Source: Acidobacteriota bacterium (GTDB lineage Bacteria > Acidobacteriota > Terriglobia > Terriglobales > Acidobacteriaceae). From it: DNA of 64,000 bases. Location of the stretch: the NCBI GenBank assembly GCA_003225175.1, contig QIBA01000032.1:1-64000 (forward strand), read 5' to 3'. A model generated the notes under the pieces. That model saw only the letters and a list, made by a program, of their open reading frames with translations. It searched no databases and was not told where the DNA came from. How positions within the stretch are numbered: position 1 is the stretch's first letter; each line of letters begins with the position of its first letter. A program made the translations under genes and the position numbers. Positions 59,416 to 64,000 of the stretch are shown here, piece by piece.

Positions 59416-60044
59416 TGCGGCTTAGCCCCGTCCCTTTTTACTTTTTTGAAGTAGCGGTTGAGGCGCTCTCGCAATTGGAGCCTTGCCCTCAGGAGCCGCG
59501 ATTTCACAGCAGGGACACTCAAATTTAGCATCTCCGCTGTCTCTTCTGTAGACAATCCTTCGATGTCCCGCAATACGAAAACGGTGCGGAAACTTTGGGG
59601 TAAACCTTGGATTGTCTTTTGGAGTATGTCTCCCAGCTCAGATTGGCCGTATAGCTGCTCGGGGTTAGGGCCCCAGTCGGCCACCTCGCGAGGCATGGAG
59701 CCTTCTTCGGTTTCCACGTCCTCGTCCAGGGAGACGGTCTTGCTCGTCTTGCGCCGGCGCAGCTTCATCAGCGCCTCGTTTACCGCTATGCGCACCAGCC
59801 AGGTGTAGAATTTGGAGTTCCCCTGGAACTGCTCAAGGTTCTGATAAGCCTTAATAAATGCGTCCTGAACGACGTCTTCTGCATCCTCGCGGTTCTGTGT
59901 GATGTGCTGGGCAATGCGGAACACATTGCGGTCGTAGCGCTTGATCAGTTGCTCAAACGCGCCCACATCACCGTGACGCGCCGCATCTACCAGCGCCAGT
60001 TCTTCGGTCTGTGGCTCCGCAACCTTGGCTTCAATACTTTCCAT
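59412..60044 (-). CDS. ECF-type RNA polymerase sigma factor
   Basis: A 210-residue RpoE-like sigma factor. Region 2 has FEQLIKRYDRNVFRIAQHITQNREDAEDVVQDAFIKAYQNLEQFQG and FYTWLVRIAVNEALMKLRRRK (given here in two blocks); region 4 has LPQSFRTVFVLRDIEGLSTEETAEMLNLSVPAVKSRLLRARLQLRERL. A 40-residue acidic linker joins them. The gene heads a minus-strand run of anti-sigma factor, secreted protein and patatin phospholipase, probable members of its regulon. No ribosome binding site or ECF-type -35 (GGAACTT-like) was recognised upstream. Confidence 0.92.
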   Translation of the reverse strand: MESIEAKVAEPQTEELALVDAARHGDVGAFEQLIKRYDRNVFRIAQHITQNREDAEDVVQDAFIKAYQNLEQFQGNSKFYTWLVRIAVNEALMKLRRRKTSKTVSLDEDVETEEGSMPREVADWGPNPEQLYGQSELGDILQKTIQGLPQSFRTVFVLRDIEGLSTEETAEMLNLSVPAVKSRLLRARLQLRERLNRYFKKVKRDGAKPQ

Positions 60045-60298
60045 ATGAAATACGACTCATTCGTCGCCAATTTGCTACAGGATCATATGCAGGGGGAAAA
60101 GGCGCCGAAATTGAGTCTGACATCTTAAATGCTACTACGCAGTATTCGCGAATTAAGTTTATCTTGCCTATCCGGAATCTCGGGGAACCCAAGGCTGTCA
60201 GCGGTCGGGCTGTCGGCCTTTGCGGTTTGTGTGTGGTTGATCAGAATGCCGAGTGGCCGAACGCCGAGTGCCGACTGCCGAGCGCCGCTCCTGACTTC

Positions 60299-60333
60299 AC
60301 CCGATGACCCGATCACCCGATTCCCCTTATAAT
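60299..60333 (+). promoter_or_regulatory. Promoter with octamer tandem repeat before GAF gene
   Basis: TATAAT at 60328-60333 is a perfect -10. The eight-base unit ACCCGAT(G/C/T) occurs three times at 60299-60322 and covers the place of the -35 (ATGACC, 60304-60309, 18-bp spacer). The start codon at 60350 is 16 bases after the -10, leaving a leader of about 9-10 bases without a ribosome binding site. The rest of 60045-60298 shows only degenerate GCCGA-type repeats (about 60248-60287). Confidence 0.5.
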
Positions 60334-60349
60334 CCGCCCAGAACTCCTG

Positions 60350-61390
60350 ATGGCCGATCTCAATCAAGTCCGTAGCAGCATCGAACGCGTAGTTTCGCAG
60401 CGCCTTAGCCAACAAGCTGACCAGTTTCGGAAGGACGTTGTCGAACAGGTTTTGCATGAGATCGCACCTCTTCTCGCGTCCGCAGGTGGACAACCACCCT
60501 CGCTCAGCTCACCGGCCAGCGACATCCTTAGTTCGACTTTGTCAGCCATTCAGGCTTCGACTGTTCAGGCCGACATTCTTAAGGCATTCCTCGAAGGAGT
60601 CGCGAACTTCAGCGCGAGGACGGCGCTATTTGTCGTTCGAGGCACGACCTTAGCCGGGTGGCAAGCTCGTGGATTTGCCGACGATAACATCCGGGGGCTC
60701 ACGCTGGATGGATCCAAAGGGCTGGCCGCGCGCGCGATTCAGGAGCGCAACCGGGCGTCCTCGGCTGCATCCGAATTTGATAATTCCTTCATTCAGCAGC
60801 ACGGAGCGCCATCGGACGGAAGCTCCACAGTATTTCCCTTGGTTGTTCGAGATAAAGTGGCGGCACTTCTCTACTGCGATGCAGGGCAGAAAGGCGGTCT
60901 AGCAGGCGATTTTTCAGCCATTGACGTGCTCACTCGTTACACCTGTCTTTGGCTCGAATTGGCGGCGGGAAAGAAGCCGAGCGGATCACAATCGCCGGAG
61001 TCAAGCGCGGGTACGACGGCGGCGAGCATTGGCGGTGTTCAGATCCCGACGACGCGCGCCGCTGAACTTTCTACCAAAGTCGCAACGGACTCAGCGCCGG
61101 GGATCGGAAACCTCTCGGCCGAGGAGCAGGAGCTTCACACGAAGGCTCAGCGCTTCGCGAAATTATTGGTCGACGAGATCAAGCTCTACAACCAATCCAA
61201 GGTAGCTGAGGGCAAGCAGAATCGCGATCTGTACAGAGTCCTTCGTGAAGACATCGAGAAGAGCCGCGCCACGTATGACAAACGATACGGCGGCACACCT
61301 GTCGCCCCTGCCAGATACTTTGACTCGGAGGTCGTGCGTATCCTTGCCGACAATGACAGGTCTTTGATGGGAAGCGACTTTCCCGCCTGA
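60350..61390 (+). CDS. GAF-domain-like cytoplasmic protein
   Basis: A 346-residue soluble protein. Residues 1-45 form a helix with coiled-coil character (VRSSIERVVSQRLSQQADQFRKDVVEQVLHEI split in heptads), residues about 60-205 resemble a GAF sensor domain (LEGVANFSARTALFVVRGTTLAGWQARGF, VFPLVVRDKVAALLYCDAG), then a Ser/Thr-rich linker and a charged helical end with EEQELHTKAQRFAKLLVDEIKLYNQSKVAEGKQNRDLY and REDIEKSRATYDKRYG. Such GAF-helix proteins are known from Acidobacteria without assigned function. It probably shares a direction but not necessarily an operon with the transglycosylase gene 47 bases downstream. Confidence 0.7.
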   Translation: MADLNQVRSSIERVVSQRLSQQADQFRKDVVEQVLHEIAPLLASAGGQPPSLSSPASDILSSTLSAIQASTVQADILKAFLEGVANFSARTALFVVRGTTLAGWQARGFADDNIRGLTLDGSKGLAARAIQERNRASSAASEFDNSFIQQHGAPSDGSSTVFPLVVRDKVAALLYCDAGQKGGLAGDFSAIDVLTRYTCLWLELAAGKKPSGSQSPESSAGTTAASIGGVQIPTTRAAELSTKVATDSAPGIGNLSAEEQELHTKAQRFAKLLVDEIKLYNQSKVAEGKQNRDLYRVLREDIEKSRATYDKRYGGTPVAPARYFDSEVVRILADNDRSLMGSDFPA

Positions 61391-61437
61391 TCTCGGGTTA
61401 ATCTATAAGTGAGCTGAATTCAGGAACCCAATCCGCT

Positions 61438-63729
61438 GTGTTGTCTCGCTGCATCTCATACGTACTCCTGTGCCTGCTGGTGATCTCTTCGTCTGCGCTA
61501 AGTCTGGGGCAGAGCTCCTCTATCAATGTTCACAAACGTGCTCCGCAAAGAAAGCGCAGCGCACCGCGAAGAAGCCACTCGACAGTCACTCCGGCGCATA
61601 AGAAAAAGCTGCATCGCGCTTTTGTGGCATCGACGGAATTGCGTCCAATGGCGAAGCAGTTGCTGGAGCAGCCGACGCCGATCGCCTACACGGCTGTGGA
61701 GCGTTATGCCGTCAAGCACCGCGCCGACGAGGGCGGCATGCTTGCTCATCTGGTGCTCGGTTACGCACATCTGCAGGACAAGGACTACGTAAAAGCCGAC
61801 AAAGAGTTGAAGTTGGCGGCACTTCCGGATAGCGAACTGTCGGATTACGCGGACTTTTTTCTGGCACAGTCGGCAGCGGCATCTGCTCCCGATCAGCAGC
61901 GGGTTGCGGCTTTACTCAAAGGATTCGGCGATAAACATACTGATTCGCTCTTTATCAGACAGGCAGAGATCATGCGCGCGAGCGCGTTGATCGGGTCCAA
62001 AGAACACGACGAAGCCATTCGCCTGCTCGAAGGGATGCGCGATAGCAAGCCGGATGTCGAACTCGCGCTCGGCCAGGCGTATGCCGCTGCCGGTCAATTG
62101 GCGAGGGCTGTTTCAATTTGGAATCATTTGTACGCCGAGATGCCGCTTAGCCAGGAGGCCTCGGCAGCGCAAATTGAATTGACCAAGCTCGGCGGACAGG
62201 GACTCATCTCGGCTCCGACTCTTGAACAACGCCGCACGCGCGCCGATCTGCTGATGAAGGGACGCCGATTCGACCTCGCCGCGACCGAATATCGCGGGAT
62301 TCTCGACAGCATACGGTCGGATATGAGTCAGCAAAGTTTGCAGCATGAGCTGCAAGTGAAGCTCGGCGGAGCCCTCTATCGCCAGCATCAGTTGGAGGAA
62401 GCTAAGTCGCTCCTCGAGTCGGTTCCAGCAAGTTCCGAACTGTACGAAGCCGAACGGTTTTACTATCTGCACGAAATCGCACGCAGCAAAGACGACGGCG
62501 ACCGCGAGCGTCAGATTCTTTCTGACATGATGCAGAAGTTTCCGGCGAGTCCGTGGTTACAGGAAGCCCTGCTGTCGGCCAGCAACATGTATCTGTTGCG
62601 GCCCGACTACAAGAATGCAATTGAGTTTTATACCGCGCAATTCAAACTCTTTCCTGAAGGAAAGTATTCACCGTACTCGCATTGGAAGGCGGCATGGCTG
62701 AACCTGCGCACCGGAAATAAGGACGAAGCCAAGCGCCTGATGGAAGAGCAGGTAAGGTTGTATCCCGCCGGACAGGAGATTCCTCCAGCGCTGTACTGGC
62801 GCGCGCGATTGGCGGAAGAAGACGGAGATTACGATCGCGCAGGCGAGTATTACGCCTATATTCTTCGCCGGTTCACGCATTACTACTACGCGGATCTCGC
62901 TCGCGAGCGTCTGCGCTTCCGTTTCGATGCTGCAAAACATGATCCGCTGCTCGATAAGATACCGACGCAGGACGATGTCGATAAGAACAGCTTCGAAGCT
63001 CCGTCGGACGATTTGCGCGTTGCTCGCGCACAGCTGCTGACCAACGCTGCATTATTCGATTTCGCCGTTCGCGAACTTCAGGCTGAACCCGACAAGCTCT
63101 ACGCAAAAGCCGAGATCGCTCGTGTGTACTTAAAAGCGGACCGGCCAGATCGGGCACTACAATCCTTCAAGCGCGCCGTGCCCGGCTACTTTGCCGGTGA
63201 CATCACCGACATGCCCTCCTGGGCGTGGAATATTCTTTTTCCAAAACCATATTGGAACGAGCTGACGCGTTACGCGAACGCGAATGGTCTTGACCCATAT
63301 CTGGTAGCCAGCTTGATTCGTCAAGAGTCCGAGTTCAATCCTCAGGCGGTCTCGCATGCAAATGCCTGGGGACTGATGCAACTGCTGCCTCCAGTCGGCA
63401 AGAAGATGGCGAAGGAAGTTCGGTTGAGGCACTTCAGCCAGGACCAGCTAACCGATCCCAACGTCAACATTCAGCTGGGCACGCGATATTTCAAAGAGAT
63501 CGTCGACAGTTTCGGCGGGCAAGTACAATTTGCTTTGGCTGCCTACAATGCGGGTTCAGACCGCGTAAAAAGCTGGCAGGAGCAAGGCCCATATCGGGAT
63601 ATCCACGAATTTGTCGAGGCGATTCCATTCAGCGAGACTCGCGAATACGTACAGGCGATTATGCGCAACGCGACGGTGTACCGGCTTCTTTATTCCAAGA
63701 ACGTCCAGACAGCCAGGGCGGCTCCTTAA
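61438..63729 (+). CDS. Slt70-like soluble lytic murein transglycosylase
   Basis: A 763-residue exported enzyme. The signal peptide is ISYVLLCLLVISSSALSLGQ; residues about 60-560 are an alpha-helical TPR-like superhelix (LVLGYAHLQDKDYVKADKEL, LARAVSIWNHLY, YWRARLAEEDGDYDRAGEYYAYIL); residues about 600-750 are the SLT catalytic domain with the glutamate of LIRQESEFNPQAVS (near residue 630), ANAWGLMQLLP, NIQLGTRYFKEI and FALAAYNAGSDRV. It cleaves peptidoglycan to 1,6-anhydromuropeptides in the periplasm. Start is GTG at 61438 (or TTG at 61441), with CAGGAA about 12 bases upstream. Confidence 0.9.
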   Translation: MLSRCISYVLLCLLVISSSALSLGQSSSINVHKRAPQRKRSAPRRSHSTVTPAHKKKLHRAFVASTELRPMAKQLLEQPTPIAYTAVERYAVKHRADEGGMLAHLVLGYAHLQDKDYVKADKELKLAALPDSELSDYADFFLAQSAAASAPDQQRVAALLKGFGDKHTDSLFIRQAEIMRASALIGSKEHDEAIRLLEGMRDSKPDVELALGQAYAAAGQLARAVSIWNHLYAEMPLSQEASAAQIELTKLGGQGLISAPTLEQRRTRADLLMKGRRFDLAATEYRGILDSIRSDMSQQSLQHELQVKLGGALYRQHQLEEAKSLLESVPASSELYEAERFYYLHEIARSKDDGDRERQILSDMMQKFPASPWLQEALLSASNMYLLRPDYKNAIEFYTAQFKLFPEGKYSPYSHWKAAWLNLRTGNKDEAKRLMEEQVRLYPAGQEIPPALYWRARLAEEDGDYDRAGEYYAYILRRFTHYYYADLARERLRFRFDAAKHDPLLDKIPTQDDVDKNSFEAPSDDLRVARAQLLTNAALFDFAVRELQAEPDKLYAKAEIARVYLKADRPDRALQSFKRAVPGYFAGDITDMPSWAWNILFPKPYWNELTRYANANGLDPYLVASLIRQESEFNPQAVSHANAWGLMQLLPPVGKKMAKEVRLRHFSQDQLTDPNVNIQLGTRYFKEIVDSFGGQVQFALAAYNAGSDRVKSWQEQGPYRDIHEFVEAIPFSETREYVQAIMRNATVYRLLYSKNVQTARAAP

Positions 63730-63760
63730 CGACTTCTCCGATCCGACAGGGATGAATCAG

Positions 63761-63827
63761 TGTGGCACAGCCGCCCTCGGCTGTGGCTCTGCCCAAAGCG
63801 AACACAGGCGAGGGCGCCTGTGCCACA
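63761..63827. repeat. REP-like inverted repeat with 19-bp arms
   Basis: TGTGGCACAGCCGCCCTCG (63761-63779) and CGAGGGCGCCTGTGCCACA (63809-63827) are inverted copies matching at 18 of 19 positions, with a 29-base loop that itself contains CGGCTGTGG. It fills the gap between the transglycosylase and the last gene. No T-run follows. The arm sequence resembles dispersed intergenic repeats seen in Acidobacteria genomes. Confidence 0.7.
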
Positions 63828-63840
63828 ATCACTTGAACTA

Positions 63841-64000
63841 ATGATCTCCTTTCAGGACGTTCAGGAAGCCCGCGAGCGCATCTCGAAATATGTAAGGCGC
63901 ACTCCCACGGTCCGCAACCGCACCTTGAGCGAGATGCTTGGCACGAATCTTTATCTCAAATTGGAGCTGTTTCAGACCACTGGTGCATTCAAAATTCGCG
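63841..64000 (+). CDS. Threonine dehydratase-like PLP enzyme, 3' part beyond window
   Basis: The first 53 residues of a fold-type II PLP enzyme: MISFQDVQEARERISKYV, RRTPTVRNRTLSEMLGT, NLYLKLELFQTTGAFKIR. The PLP lysine is the K of TGAFKIR, where most threonine/serine dehydratases have SFKxRGA. Members deaminate threonine or serine to 2-oxo acids, or racemise serine; the missing C-terminus would show whether an ACT regulatory domain is present. The ATG at 63841 has no good ribosome binding site. The gene is cut by the window end. Confidence 0.85.
   Translation, partial: MISFQDVQEARERISKYVRRTPTVRNRTLSEMLGTNLYLKLELFQTTGAFKIR

Noticed and set aside
60125-60493. 122-codon minus frame upstream of the sigma gene
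   Set aside because: It is antisense to the start of the GAF gene and to low-complexity GCCGA repeats.

Overview
The window looks like a chromosomal segment of an Acidobacteriota bacterium (class Terriglobia; this is an inference). Supporting signs are two large permeases of the acidobacterial ADOP type (MacB/FtsX permeases with no ATPase), each tied to a small PadR regulator; a Ser/Thr kinase fused to a TolB/PD40-type propeller; an Oar-like TonB-dependent receptor; a giant Ig-like repeat lipoprotein; and many palindromic intergenic elements. No rRNA, tRNA, CRISPR array, transposase or phage gene was recognised.

Layout. 1-0.4 kb: a vapBC toxin-antitoxin pair, the toxin cut by the window edge. 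0.5-6 kb: a hairpin element, the sensor-like kinase, two small membrane proteins and a secreted polysaccharide deacetylase. 6-19.4 kb: PadR, an exported DJ-1/PfpI-YHS fusion, an ADOP permease, the Oar-like receptor, phosphoketolase, then a second PadR-ADOP pair on the minus strand. 19.5-32.5 kb: KdsD-like sugar-phosphate isomerase, a 2048-residue protein with 17 BIG2-like repeats, a Cys/Met-metabolism PLP enzyme, a 3-hydroxyacyl-CoA dehydrogenase with a small coupled ORF, and two more ATPase-less FtsX-type permeases in tandem. 32.5-42.5 kb: a decayed stretch with a nonsense-interrupted RibD/DHFR-like gene, a DinB-like protein, a propeller fragment, a BNR/Ycf48-like protein, a frameshifted kdpB remnant, and a KdpD split into two divergent half-genes, the N-half followed by kdpE. 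An FRG-domain gene follows the C-half.

42.7-52.3 kb holds a complete-looking reductive pyrimidine catabolism locus: NCS1 permease (uptake), PreT/PreA (uracil to dihydrouracil), dihydropyrimidinase, beta-ureidopropionase, a class III aminotransferase (beta-alanine to malonate semialdehyde) and a methylmalonate-semialdehyde dehydrogenase-type enzyme (to acetyl-CoA). 52.4-64 kb: a DUF3999/DUF2339-like membrane pair, a small secreted protein, a minus-strand run of ECF sigma factor, zinc anti-sigma factor, secreted protein and patatin phospholipase, then a GAF-like protein, a Slt70-type lytic transglycosylase and the start of a threonine dehydratase-like gene.

The features most worth a second look are the divergent split KdpD beside a dead kdpB, the PadR/DJ-1-YHS/ADOP module with matching palindromes, several genes whose -10-like box sits 6-7 bases before the start codon (possible leaderless mRNAs), and the families of intergenic hairpins. 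All functions are read from sequence motifs and family knowledge; no database search was run.
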